A stretch of DNA of 57,065 bases from an uncultured Phocaeicola sp. (GTDB lineage Bacteria; Bacteroidota; Bacteroidia; Bacteroidales; Bacteroidaceae), in the NCBI GenBank assembly GCA_944320135.1, contig CALUGI010000021.1, forward strand, positions 1-57,065, in the 5' to 3' direction. A program made the position numbers and the translations under genes. This document shows, one piece after another, positions 32,636-41,532 of the stretch; within the stretch, counting starts at the first letter, position 1; each line of letters starts with the position of its first letter. Under the pieces are notes generated by a model that saw nothing but the letters and a program-made list of their open reading frames with translations, was not told the DNA's origin and ran no database searches.

Positions 32636-34609
32636 TCATTCCGCTTCAGCCGCAACATCCGGCTTAGTATAAGGAACGATACGGAAGTTGCCGAAGTAAA
32701 TGAAGAAACCCTTCATATCGGAACCCGCTTCGTAATTATTAGCACCCGTTGCAGGATAAGTGAACGAACCGAACGCGAACCTAAAGAATCGATTATTTCC
32801 TGTATCCGTGAAATCAGAAGTTGTCTTGCCTTGGGTGTTGGCATAGTCCTTTAATGGGAAAGTCAGCGTCTTCCATCCGTTAGAAAAGTCCGCATCCACA
32901 TCCGCATACGGCTGGCCGTAAGCGGAATGCCACGGAGTTGACTGGATGTCACGGTCGCTCGTACCCAAGCCGAAACGCATCGCGCCCGCCACCCATATGG
33001 TCTGGCCGCCGTCGTGTTCCATAAAGCAATCGAACTGGATGGCAAGATCATCACAAGAAACGACATCTGCGGGTGCCTTCTCCATCATCTCCACCAAAGA
33101 GAAAGTAAAGTTAAAGTCCCCTGATATAGACGCTGTGCCTCCTGTAAAGTCTATACCGCCAGCATTGTTCGGAAACGCACGGTATTTCTCCGGTGCCGCA
33201 GGCCACGGAGCGGCAGCCGCATTAGCGGGAGTCAAGGCATTGTTCTGGGATATATTGCCGCTTCCGTAGCTATATGCGTCATTGGCTCCGTTGAACTCGC
33301 TGATGAACACGTTGTCCTTGCAATTCATATAGGCGTAGGAATACCCGCCGTTCCCTTTTTCGGCTTCCACGTAAAGTGCGCCCGCAGTCCGGTCGCCGCC
33401 TTCCGGAACTATCACGTCAATCATTTCATAATTGTCGTCCGAATGAATCCAGATTTCGCCCTTGGAATCCAAACTAACTTCGTCCGCGACTACCGTTGCC
33501 GCTTCCACATTGCCGGGGAATACGACCTTCGCCACATTCTTGAAGTGCGAACCATAGATGCGGATACGCTCTCCGGCTTTTGCCAGCGTATGCGACACGC
33601 GGTCGACCGTCGGCTGCTCTCCCCAAACGCTGAACGTCCATTCTACGGCTTCCAGTCCTTCAAGGGTTAAAGTTACGGTCGCTTCCCCGCTCGTTGCCGT
33701 TTCAGGTATCGTAAAAGTGAGTTCCGTGCCGTCCGCATTCGGAACCGCATCGACAGCAACAGCATCGCCGTCTCCTATTTTCAGGACGAGGGTTTCGGCC
33801 GCTTCCAGATTATTCCCTTTCAATGTCACCTCATCGCCAGGCCGCACGCCGTTGAAATTCACATCTTCGGCTACAGGCTGCTTCCCAACAATCGTAACGG
33901 AATATTCAATCGTCTCCCGGAATTCGGTTTCCATCCGGATGGTGTTTCTGTCGTCCTCATATTCCACATTCGCTCCGACCGGTATGTTTTCCGGAACATC
34001 CAGATTGACGGCAGCGGAAGATACCGTCTCTATCTCAGCGAGAAGCAAGCCGTTTATCCAAACATCAGCCACATGGTCGAGCCCCGTTCCTTGTATTTGT
34101 ATTCTGTCGCCTGCGCTTACCACATCCGCTTTCACCAGAACGTCGTTTTCATCAAACACATACACTCCGGCCACAGACAGATTCTTGCTGATAATGTTCA
34201 GAGACAGCGTATCGCCTTCTCCCTCACTTGAAGCCACGCGCACCGTGTTGCGCACAAATTCGTCCGACAAATCCTTCCCCACCGGCGTGCTTTCCGGTAT
34301 AAACGTTTCGATGAATGTCTTTCCCTGACTGACAAACTCTGATGAGAATACGGCCATCCCATTGAAGAAAGCCATATCTGCCCGGTCAAGGAAATTGCCT
34401 TCTATTCTTATTTGCGAACCGATACGCGCCTGCGCCTCATCAGAATAAAGTTCTTCTTCCGCATCCCAGACCAGCACCTTCTGCATTACCGGTATCTCGT
34501 CTGTCGGGAACGGAGCCGTATGCTGATAATCTATTTCGTTCTCGGTGCAGGCAGCCGCCATACATACCAGCAGAAACATGAACGATTTGTATAAAGTCTT
34601 CATAGCCAT
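32636..34609 (-). CDS. Surface glycan-binding lipoprotein with IPT repeats (SGBP-B type)
   Basis: A 657-residue lipoprotein (MKTLYKSFMFLLVCMAAAC, a lipobox with Cys near 21). It contains about four IPT/TIG-like beta-sandwich repeats, each opening with a phrase such as GSQIRIEGNFLDRAD, GDRIQIQGTGLDHVA, GDEVTLKGNNLEAAE or GERIRIYGSHFKNVA. The C-terminal domain of about 250 residues (from NVFISEFNGANDAY to YFGNFRIVPYTKP) resembles the binding domain of SGBP-B proteins. It should reach out from the outer membrane and bind polysaccharide for the SusCD pair. Its C-terminal third is duplicated in the chimera at 28691-30615. Confidence 0.85.
   Translation of the reverse strand: MAMKTLYKSFMFLLVCMAAACTENEIDYQHTAPFPTDEIPVMQKVLVWDAEEELYSDEAQARIGSQIRIEGNFLDRADMAFFNGMAVFSSEFVSQGKTFIETFIPESTPVGKDLSDEFVRNTVRVASSEGEGDTLSLNIISKNLSVAGVYVFDENDVLVKADVVSAGDRIQIQGTGLDHVADVWINGLLLAEIETVSSAAVNLDVPENIPVGANVEYEDDRNTIRMETEFRETIEYSVTIVGKQPVAEDVNFNGVRPGDEVTLKGNNLEAAETLVLKIGDGDAVAVDAVPNADGTELTFTIPETATSGEATVTLTLEGLEAVEWTFSVWGEQPTVDRVSHTLAKAGERIRIYGSHFKNVAKVVFPGNVEAATVVADEVSLDSKGEIWIHSDDNYEMIDVIVPEGGDRTAGALYVEAEKGNGGYSYAYMNCKDNVFISEFNGANDAYSYGSGNISQNNALTPANAAAAPWPAAPEKYRAFPNNAGGIDFTGGTASISGDFNFTFSLVEMMEKAPADVVSCDDLAIQFDCFMEHDGGQTIWVAGAMRFGLGTSDRDIQSTPWHSAYGQPYADVDADFSNGWKTLTFPLKDYANTQGKTTSDFTDTGNNRFFRFAFGSFTYPATGANNYEAGSDMKGFFIYFGNFRIVPYTKPDVAAEAE
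32640..33625 (-). repeat. Duplicated glycan-binding module, copy B
   Basis: Counterpart of the module at 28694-29680, same orientation, about 4 kb apart. Recombination between the copies would delete the GH30 gene and the GH43 remnant and regenerate a single hybrid gene. Confidence 0.85.
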
Positions 34610-34615
34610 TCTTTT

Positions 34616-35953
34616 TTAATTGTTGTTGTAGAAAGGTTGCGTATAGGGAACCAGACGGATATTGCCAGCATACACCTGACACCCGCTCATCGTGTTTCCC
34701 CGATAATAAGAGCCCGCCGCGTTTACCTGAAAAGCCCCCAGCTGGAACTTGAAAATGCCGTCGTCTTTATTTTGAATCTCGTCCATCAATTCGCCCAACG
34801 TTTTCCCGGTCATTCCCGACACATACGAACAGGGCATCGTTACCGTGCGCCATCCGGAAAAAGCGACCGGAGACACCACTCCATTCTCAATCCACGAAAT
34901 CGTCGTCTGACGGTAAGTGCTGTTGTTCGCCACCAGTTCGATACGGAATGCACCGCACGTCCAAGGAACCGTCATATAGCAGTCTGCCTGAAAAGCAAGG
35001 TCGTCACACGAAGTATTGCGCGTAATGCCCGTTTTCGGATCAGCAGTTATCCGTTCCAATGCCTTCATGCAATCGAAACTCACCCATCCCACATTCTTGC
35101 CGTCCAACGTTTCCGGATTCAGATTTGCCGGCTCGCCCGGCATCACGCAATAGGCAGCAGGACTTCCGGGCTCGCCACGTGTCACGGCAGGAACGGCGTC
35201 AGTCTTTATTTCAGTGGCCGCCAGCCCCGCACTCGCATCAGCTTCTGCTTTCCGCCCGTAAGTATCCTCCCCTTCTCCGTCGAATGTGCTCAGAAATATT
35301 CCGGCCGAACGGTTCATATAACTATAGGTGTAAGTACCCCCGCTAATGCCCTCCAGACAAATGGCTCCCGGTGTCACGTCTCCCCCTTCCGGAACGGTCA
35401 CGGTTACCGTCGTATAATCCTCGCTCTCCGTAAATCCGCCAACTTCAACCGCCACGTCGCCTGGAAAAGTGATAGATGACAGGGCGCGCAAGTTTCGCCC
35501 GTAAATCTCAATCACGTCGCCTGCCTTAGGCAAAGTATGCGAAATTCCAGTCACCGACGGCGTATGTCCGAGAATCGGGATATTGTAAACGAAGCTCTGT
35601 TCCTCGGTCACGATACGGATTGTGTTCAGGTCATTGATGTTTTCTACTTCACTCCCGATGGGAATTGATTCCGGCATTCGGAAAATAATGTCCGTGTCAG
35701 TCACATAATTCCGGTTGATTCCGCCCACCTCCACACCATTGCAATACACAGCTTTCGTTGTGGCGAACCCGGTTCCGCTGATACGCACCATCTCACCCAG
35801 CCGGACGCGCTCAAGCTGTGTGGCAGTATCCTCCGCACTATGCACAAATATGCCCGTGACAGAGATTGGAGTTTCATCGTCCTTGCAGCCTGCCAGCATC
35901 ACAGCTACGGCAAGCAGGCAGCACCATTTCTGCATGTTGAATATCTTTTTCAT
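34616..35953 (-). CDS. Surface glycan-binding lipoprotein with IPT domains (second SGBP)
   Basis: A 445-residue lipoprotein: MKKIFNMQKWCCLLAVAVMLAGC with Cys 23 followed by Lys-Asp-Asp-Glu. Two IPT-like domains (GEMVRISGTGFATTK, GDVIEIYGRNLRALS) precede a C-terminal domain related to that of the neighbouring SGBP (compare NRSAGIFLSTFDGEGEDTYG, CDDLAFQADCYM, NIRLVPYTQP). It overlaps the SusD stop by four bases at 35950-35953, the usual coupling of susD with the downstream binding protein. Two different SGBPs in tandem suggest binding to different parts of a complex glycan. Confidence 0.85.
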   Translation of the reverse strand: MKKIFNMQKWCCLLAVAVMLAGCKDDETPISVTGIFVHSAEDTATQLERVRLGEMVRISGTGFATTKAVYCNGVEVGGINRNYVTDTDIIFRMPESIPIGSEVENINDLNTIRIVTEEQSFVYNIPILGHTPSVTGISHTLPKAGDVIEIYGRNLRALSSITFPGDVAVEVGGFTESEDYTTVTVTVPEGGDVTPGAICLEGISGGTYTYSYMNRSAGIFLSTFDGEGEDTYGRKAEADASAGLAATEIKTDAVPAVTRGEPGSPAAYCVMPGEPANLNPETLDGKNVGWVSFDCMKALERITADPKTGITRNTSCDDLAFQADCYMTVPWTCGAFRIELVANNSTYRQTTISWIENGVVSPVAFSGWRTVTMPCSYVSGMTGKTLGELMDEIQNKDDGIFKFQLGAFQVNAAGSYYRGNTMSGCQVYAGNIRLVPYTQPFYNNN

Positions 35954-37704
35954 CTTTGTCCTCCTTCATTTTGGATTGCTTTTTCATCTGATTCCGCAGC
36001 ATCCTCCGGCAGCACATCGAAATGCTCCGGCTTATCATCCAGCAACGGATTCATCGTCGTTTCCGTCAACGGATAAGGCAGCGTCAGCCTCTCAGGAGTT
36101 GCCGGATTGGGCATAATCGTGCTTGCATTGGCTTCCTGCCATACAAACGTTTCATTGTTATAGATATAGCCGATCTGCCTTTTCTGATTGTTCAGAAACG
36201 CCAACGCCTCGTTCTGCTGCCAATATGCCCAACGCACAATGTCATACCAAAACTGCCCTTCTCCTGCCAATTCGCACCGGCGCTCTTCACGGATATCCTG
36301 CAACGTCAAAGAAGTCAAATCCGGCAATATCAGTTCCGTACCGTCGGTTCCGTCATGAATTGTCGGGTCTCCTCCCTCTACGCTCCTTTCGTAGCGGGCG
36401 CGCTGGCGCACCCGGTTGAAATAATAAAGCGCATTGGGGTCTGATGTCGATTCCTGCGTTCCGAGCACGGCCTCCGCATAAAGCAAATACACTTCCGCCA
36501 GACGAAGCATCGGTGTCATGAAACCCGAATTTCCGTTGATGGCAATGCCGTCAGTGTCTTCGGGACCGCCCACCACTTCCTTCTTCGGATAACAACGGTT
36601 CAGTCTCAATCCGGAAGCCACCCATACGCCTTCTTCCGTCGCTCCGCCCAGATAGTCATACACGGCTCCGTTATAGAAGCATGTAGCGCGCTTGCGGGCA
36701 CGTTCTCCGCGTTCGGTCATCAAGTCCACGAGATCTCCGCCTATCTGGATGGCACCTCCCCATGTAGTCAATCCTCCCAACACGCCTGTACTGTAAGCCA
36801 GATTCCGCTGGTTGATGTTCCCCACTCCGTATGAAGTGGAACCGGCCACATACTGCAACGAGAACAGCGATTCGGAATTGTTGTTGTTTTGCACGCGGAA
36901 CAATTCTTCATAATCGTCAAGCAAGGCATACTGCGTGCCATGTTCGCACACTTCCAATGCCGCTTCCGCCGCTTTTCCATAATAGTAGTCTGGGGAAGTC
37001 TCATATCTCCCCTCCGTAAAGTGCCCTCCACGCGCATAACATGCAGCAGTGACATACAGACGTGCAAGCAAACCATATGCGCTGTATCGGGTCAGTCTGC
37101 CCGGCTCGTCCGTTTCCGGCAGATGTGCGGCAGCATATTCCACATCGCGGATGGCATAATGCAACACATCTTCCAGATAATTTGAATGAACCATATAATC
37201 ATCCGCCAAGACTTCTGCATCTTCAATGACAGGAACATTCCCCCAACAACTGAGCAAATACCAATAAGCCAGCCCGCGCATGAAACGTGCCTCGCCCTTG
37301 CACCCGTCAATCGCTTCTTGCGACACACCGTTTGCCGCTGCTCTATCAATCGCTTTCAAGATGTGTCCGGCCTGCGTCACTACCGAATAAAGGCTGTTCC
37401 ATCCGCTTTCGAGATCTTCCGTGGCAGAAAGTTCCATAAAACGGTTGATAAGCGCGTGCGAATAAGTGACCATCGTCGAATAATAGTTGTTCGAACGGCA
37501 GTCGCCGATGATATAAGCAAAAGAAGCGAAATCAAACCACAACGGTTGATACAAACTCGCCGTATAACTCCGGCAATCTTCTTCCGACTGAAAAGAAGTG
37601 TCATACGTCTGCGACTCCTGTGATGTGACATCCAGAAAGTCACTGCAGCCGGAGAACGCCCCCATCAGACAGCCTGCCGCCAATATATGTTTCAAAGTTT
37701 TCAT
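35950..37704 (-). CDS. susD: SusD/RagB-family surface glycan-binding lipoprotein
   Basis: A 584-residue lipoprotein with signal MKTLKHILAAGCLMGAFSGC (Cys 20). TPR-rich helical core segments include GWNSLYSVVTQAGHIL, ARFMRGLAYWYLLSCWGNVPVI and RLTRYSAYGLLARLYVTAA. The SusD landmarks MLRLAEVYLLYAEAVLG, NRVRQRARY and IREERRCELAGEGQFWYDIVRW are all present. It forms the lid of the SusC transporter. Spacing to SusC is 24 bases, and its own stop is coupled to the SGBP gene. Confidence 0.95.
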   Translation of the reverse strand: MKTLKHILAAGCLMGAFSGCSDFLDVTSQESQTYDTSFQSEEDCRSYTASLYQPLWFDFASFAYIIGDCRSNNYYSTMVTYSHALINRFMELSATEDLESGWNSLYSVVTQAGHILKAIDRAAANGVSQEAIDGCKGEARFMRGLAYWYLLSCWGNVPVIEDAEVLADDYMVHSNYLEDVLHYAIRDVEYAAAHLPETDEPGRLTRYSAYGLLARLYVTAACYARGGHFTEGRYETSPDYYYGKAAEAALEVCEHGTQYALLDDYEELFRVQNNNNSESLFSLQYVAGSTSYGVGNINQRNLAYSTGVLGGLTTWGGAIQIGGDLVDLMTERGERARKRATCFYNGAVYDYLGGATEEGVWVASGLRLNRCYPKKEVVGGPEDTDGIAINGNSGFMTPMLRLAEVYLLYAEAVLGTQESTSDPNALYYFNRVRQRARYERSVEGGDPTIHDGTDGTELILPDLTSLTLQDIREERRCELAGEGQFWYDIVRWAYWQQNEALAFLNNQKRQIGYIYNNETFVWQEANASTIMPNPATPERLTLPYPLTETTMNPLLDDKPEHFDVLPEDAAESDEKAIQNEGGQR

Positions 37705-37728
37705 AATTCAAGTGCCTTTAAATGATTT

Positions 37729-40700
37729 TTAGAATCCGACATTGATGCCGAAGGTGAACGAACGAGGACTTGGATAACGTCCCGCATCAAACCCGTTGAG
37801 CAACGCGCTTTGCGCATAATTGGAATACTGGTCGCTCGCCATACCTACCTCTGGGTCATAACCGCTGTATTTGGACATGGTAAAGAGGTTCTTCATATTG
37901 CAATACACCTTCAGCGAATTAAGTTTCAGCTTGCGCACCCACGGTTTCGGAAAATTGTAGCTCAACGAAACGCTTTGCAGGCGCAGATAAGAACCGTCTT
38001 CGATGATACGGTTAGACACACGGTTGTTATCGTTCGGGTCAGCGGGCGCAATGCGATACTGACGATCTCCCCCGCTCGCCACATAGACATTGTAAATGTT
38101 GTCGGGAGAAGCATTCTCGTCATAAAGAGCCAGCTTCGCATAATCGGTAGCCGCACGCCGAGTAATGTTGTACATACGTTCGTTCGGATTGTCTATCTGA
38201 AGGTTCAACCAGTTCATCACATCATTGCCATACGAATAGGTGAAATAGATGTTCAAATCAAAGCCTTTGAACGAAAATGTATTTCCGAATCCCCCGGTAA
38301 ACTTGGGCAACGGATTGCCGATGAAAGTCTGATCGTCTTCGTTGATTACGCCATCTCCGTTCACATCCTCAAAGATGAGGTCGCCTATCCATACGCCATG
38401 CTCGCGGTCTACCGACAGCCCTTCCGGAAGAGCTATCTTGACGTTGCCGTGAGTGTCATAGATATCGTATGCAGAGTTGATGCGTCCCAGCACCTTATAT
38501 CCGTAAAATTGTCCGACAGGATGGCCTTCCGCCGTGCGGGTTACCACACGTGTACGTCCTGCTGTCTGGTAAGTCTTGTCTATTTGGGCGGTTGCCGTAT
38601 TCAGTTTAAGCACCTTGTTGCGGTTCAACGTAAAGACAAAACTGCTCTTCCATGTAAATTCCGGTTTGCTTATATTGACCGTGTTCAGAGTAAGTTCGAA
38701 ACCCTTGTTCTCCATCGAGCCTACATTGTCCCAAGGAGCCTGCGTACTTATGTTCGAATTGCCGGCAGTTCCCGCATAGCCGGGAAGGGAAAGTATCAGC
38801 AACAAATCGTCCGTGCGCTTGTAGTACCAGTCGGCAATCAGCTCCACACGGTTGCGGAACATTGCCAAATCAAGTCCGACATTGACCGATTTGGTAGTCT
38901 CCCACGTTATGTCCTCATTCGGGATGCGCGACAAGATATTGGCCGTACCAAACGCACTCTGGACATTCTTCAACAGATAGTCGTAAGCAAAGTCCACCAC
39001 GTTCGAGTTGCCCACATGCCCATATCCTACACGCAACTTCAGATTGGTGATAAAATCTACATCCTTCATAAACTTTTCCTTGTTGATGCGCCATGCGGCA
39101 GACACGGAAGGGAACAAGCCCCAGCGATGTCCTTCGGAAAAACGGGAAGAGCCGTCGTAGCGCAACGTTGCGGTCAGCAGGTAACGGTCGAACAGCGAAT
39201 AGTTCAGACGGCCGAAGTAGGAAAGGAACGTATACTTGGTCGTATAGCCGCTGTTTTCGTCGTATGTGGCATCACCCGCATTCAGGTTAGGAAGCATGGA
39301 ACTGCCTCCCAGACGCTGCCCGGAAAGGCGGTTCGAGGTGTTTTCCCTCATTTCGTGACCCAGCATCAGGCTGATGTTCTGACGTTTCGTCGGGTGATAC
39401 CTGAAGTTCAGCTGGTTTCTCCAGGTCCAGCTGTAAGCGTTACGGATGCTTTCGTTGCGGGTAGCCTGCGCGTTCTGGCTGAAATCGTTGAAATAGTATT
39501 CTGGAACGAAGATAGTAGTCTCGTCCGACGTGACATTAGCGGCAAACTCGGTACGGAAGTCCATCCATTTGAACGGGGACACAGTTGCATACACATTGCC
39601 GCGCACCGCCAGATTGCGCGCATGACGGTCGGAAAGCTGGGCAACGGCCAAAGGATTGGACAATGTGTTGTCTTGTTCTTCGGGCGCAGCATACGAACCG
39701 TCCAGATTCGTGACGGGCACGCTCGGATTCTGGCGCACGGCACTGTTGATAAGGTTCCAGTTCTGGATGGTGGTAATCTGCTTGGTATTCGAAAGGGTGG
39801 CGTTCGCCCCCATCTTCAGCCAGTTCTTCACTTGCGAGTGCAGTCCTACGGTCATCGTCAGACGGTCGAAGCCCGAACCGACCGCCACCCCGTCTTGGTT
39901 CAAATAGTTTGCCGAGAGCTTGTAGGTCGTATTCTTGACTCCCCCCGACATGTTGAAGTTGTAGTTCTGCATTGAGGCCGGAGTGAAGATAGTCCGCTGC
40001 CAGTTGGTTCCTTCGCCGAGAAGCGACGGATTGGCAAACTCGTCACTGATATCATATCCCATCGCCTGATAGACTACGTTGCGATGTTCGGCAAATTCAG
40101 GCAAATTGGCCAGATCAAGTTCTTTCAGCAGATATTGGATGCCGTATTGCGCCTCGACATTGATGCGCGGACGGCCTTCCTGTCCTTTCTTGGTGGTGAT
40201 GATGATTACTCCGTTGGCTCCTTGCGCCCCATAAATGGCAGTGGCGGAAGCGTCTTTCAGGATTTCGATAGATTCGACATCCGAAGGATTGACCGATGCC
40301 AAGGCGTTGTTGTCGATAGTGCCCGTGCTTCCTTCGATAATCACACCGTCTATAATATAGATAGGTTCGTTCGTGCTGTTGATGGAGTTCAGCCCGCGAA
40401 TCTGGACAGACGAGCCTCCGCCCGGCATACCGGAGTTCTGCGTCATCTGCACGCCGGCGGCGCGTCCCTGAAGCACTTGGTCGATAGATACGGGACTCAA
40501 CTGCTCAATCGCCTCCGAATTGATGGAAACCACGGCACCCGTCAGGTCGCTGCGCTTCATCGTGCCGTAACCTACCGCAACCACTTCGTCAAGCAACACG
40601 GCATCTTCTTCAAGCGTCACGTTGATTGTCTTCCGTTCGCCCACCCTCACGTTCTTTGTCTCCATTCCCAAGAAAGAGAACATCAGTGTCTCGCCTTCCC

Positions 40701-40968
40701 TCACATCGATGGAATAATTTCCCTCAAGGTCTGTTACGGTAGCGCGATTCGTCCCTTTTACCACGACATTGGCGCCGATTACGGCTTCACCGTCTCCGTC
40801 CACCACCCGTCCTCTCACATAACCGGACTGCTGCTGGACAGACAGACTCTCTGCCGCCTCCGGATACGCAGTTCCCATAAAGGAAAAAGAACTGAGCCCG
40901 ACCAGAAAGGCGCATCTGCCAAACTTGTCGGCAAACAAGTTTCGGGATTTGAATTTTCTGCTTTTCAT
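37729..40968 (-). CDS. susC: SusC/RagA-family TonB-linked outer-membrane transporter
   Basis: A 1079-residue outer-membrane protein. The N-terminal signal region is followed by a carboxypeptidase-D-like domain (VRGRVVDGDGEAVIGANVVVKGTNRATVTDLEG). Then come the TonB box region and plug (EVVAVGYGTMKRSDLTGAVV, VDQVLQGRAAGV-type, IRGLNSINSTNEPIYIIDGV) and a long beta barrel ending in the SusC signature SPRSFTFGINVGF with a terminal aromatic. It imports oligosaccharides across the outer membrane with SusD and heads the - strand block of the utilisation locus. A long antisense open frame lies on the + strand but is a shadow. Confidence 0.96.
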   Translation of the reverse strand: MKSRKFKSRNLFADKFGRCAFLVGLSSFSFMGTAYPEAAESLSVQQQSGYVRGRVVDGDGEAVIGANVVVKGTNRATVTDLEGNYSIDVREGETLMFSFLGMETKNVRVGERKTINVTLEEDAVLLDEVVAVGYGTMKRSDLTGAVVSINSEAIEQLSPVSIDQVLQGRAAGVQMTQNSGMPGGGSSVQIRGLNSINSTNEPIYIIDGVIIEGSTGTIDNNALASVNPSDVESIEILKDASATAIYGAQGANGVIIITTKKGQEGRPRINVEAQYGIQYLLKELDLANLPEFAEHRNVVYQAMGYDISDEFANPSLLGEGTNWQRTIFTPASMQNYNFNMSGGVKNTTYKLSANYLNQDGVAVGSGFDRLTMTVGLHSQVKNWLKMGANATLSNTKQITTIQNWNLINSAVRQNPSVPVTNLDGSYAAPEEQDNTLSNPLAVAQLSDRHARNLAVRGNVYATVSPFKWMDFRTEFAANVTSDETTIFVPEYYFNDFSQNAQATRNESIRNAYSWTWRNQLNFRYHPTKRQNISLMLGHEMRENTSNRLSGQRLGGSSMLPNLNAGDATYDENSGYTTKYTFLSYFGRLNYSLFDRYLLTATLRYDGSSRFSEGHRWGLFPSVSAAWRINKEKFMKDVDFITNLKLRVGYGHVGNSNVVDFAYDYLLKNVQSAFGTANILSRIPNEDITWETTKSVNVGLDLAMFRNRVELIADWYYKRTDDLLLILSLPGYAGTAGNSNISTQAPWDNVGSMENKGFELTLNTVNISKPEFTWKSSFVFTLNRNKVLKLNTATAQIDKTYQTAGRTRVVTRTAEGHPVGQFYGYKVLGRINSAYDIYDTHGNVKIALPEGLSVDREHGVWIGDLIFEDVNGDGVINEDDQTFIGNPLPKFTGGFGNTFSFKGFDLNIYFTYSYGNDVMNWLNLQIDNPNERMYNITRRAATDYAKLALYDENASPDNIYNVYVASGGDRQYRIAPADPNDNNRVSNRIIEDGSYLRLQSVSLSYNFPKPWVRKLKLNSLKVYCNMKNLFTMSKYSGYDPEVGMASDQYSNYAQSALLNGFDAGRYPSPRSFTFGINVGF

Positions 40969-41035
40969 CCTTAATCTTACAAGTTTCTAAAATTAGACTT
41001 TAAATTCATCGTTAAACAAAAGCTTTTGAATATTG

Positions 41036-41043
41036 CAAATATA
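41036..41043 (-). promoter_or_regulatory. Candidate -7 box of the SusC operon
   Basis: On the - strand TATATTTG matches TAnnTTTG, about 68 bases before the SusC start codon. No TTTG lies at the expected spacing upstream, as is common for regulator-dependent Sus promoters. Confidence 0.5.
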
Positions 41044-41481
41044 CGGCATTACCGCCAAACCTGCCGATTCTTGCGTTTCAGATGATGGTCAATCCATTCC
41101 AGCAGGCTTTCCGTTTCTTTCAAAACCTTTTCAAATTTGTTCAAACCGCATACGGAAAGAGAACTGGACGTACAAAACCCTGTAAAAAACAGGCGGGAAA
41201 ACGCAAAACGCCCCGGCGAACCGATTCATTTCCGCCGAAAAACGGCATCAAAAGCGGCGGATTTTTTCCGTCGGTGCCGGCCGCAGTCCCGCCTTTCCGC
41301 CGAAAGGACGGAATTCCAAGCATCCTGCCGCCACATTTTCTTCCCCGCCCAAACCCCACAAAAACGCTTTCCGAAACTTGACGAGAAACAAATGAAATAA
41401 TTTCTCAACTCGTTTTTACAAGACGTATCATCCAAGAATGCAATTGAAAAGAACAAAGACGAGGTTACGGAAGCGAACCTG
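41044..41481. other. Divergent intergenic region between SusC and GH2
   Basis: No gene supported. The part near 41180-41370 is GC-rich (TTCCGCCGAAA and CGGCGG words) with self-complementary pieces, including CCGCCGAAA near 41228 and TTTCCGCC near 41293, and a short relative of the dispersed repeat (AACGCCCCGGCGAAC near 41207). The regulator's binding site should lie near the two promoters at its edges, but I cannot point to a specific direct repeat. Confidence 0.4.
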
Positions 41482-41489
41482 TATCTTTG
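41482..41489 (+). promoter_or_regulatory. Candidate -7 box of the GH2 gene
   Basis: TATCTTTG matches TAnnTTTG and lies 43 bases before the ATG at 41533. The same octamer is used before the GH95 gene. The -33 region (around 41458) has no clear TTTG. Confidence 0.5.
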
Positions 41490-41532
41490 CCGTCAGAAGA
41501 ACTAATGATTGTTTCACTTAAATTATCGACGT

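Noticed and set aside
37810-39975. Long + strand open frame antisense to the SusC gene
   Set aside because: It lies entirely inside a textbook SusC gene on the other strand, has no recognisable domain and shows the composition expected of a mirrored coding sequence.
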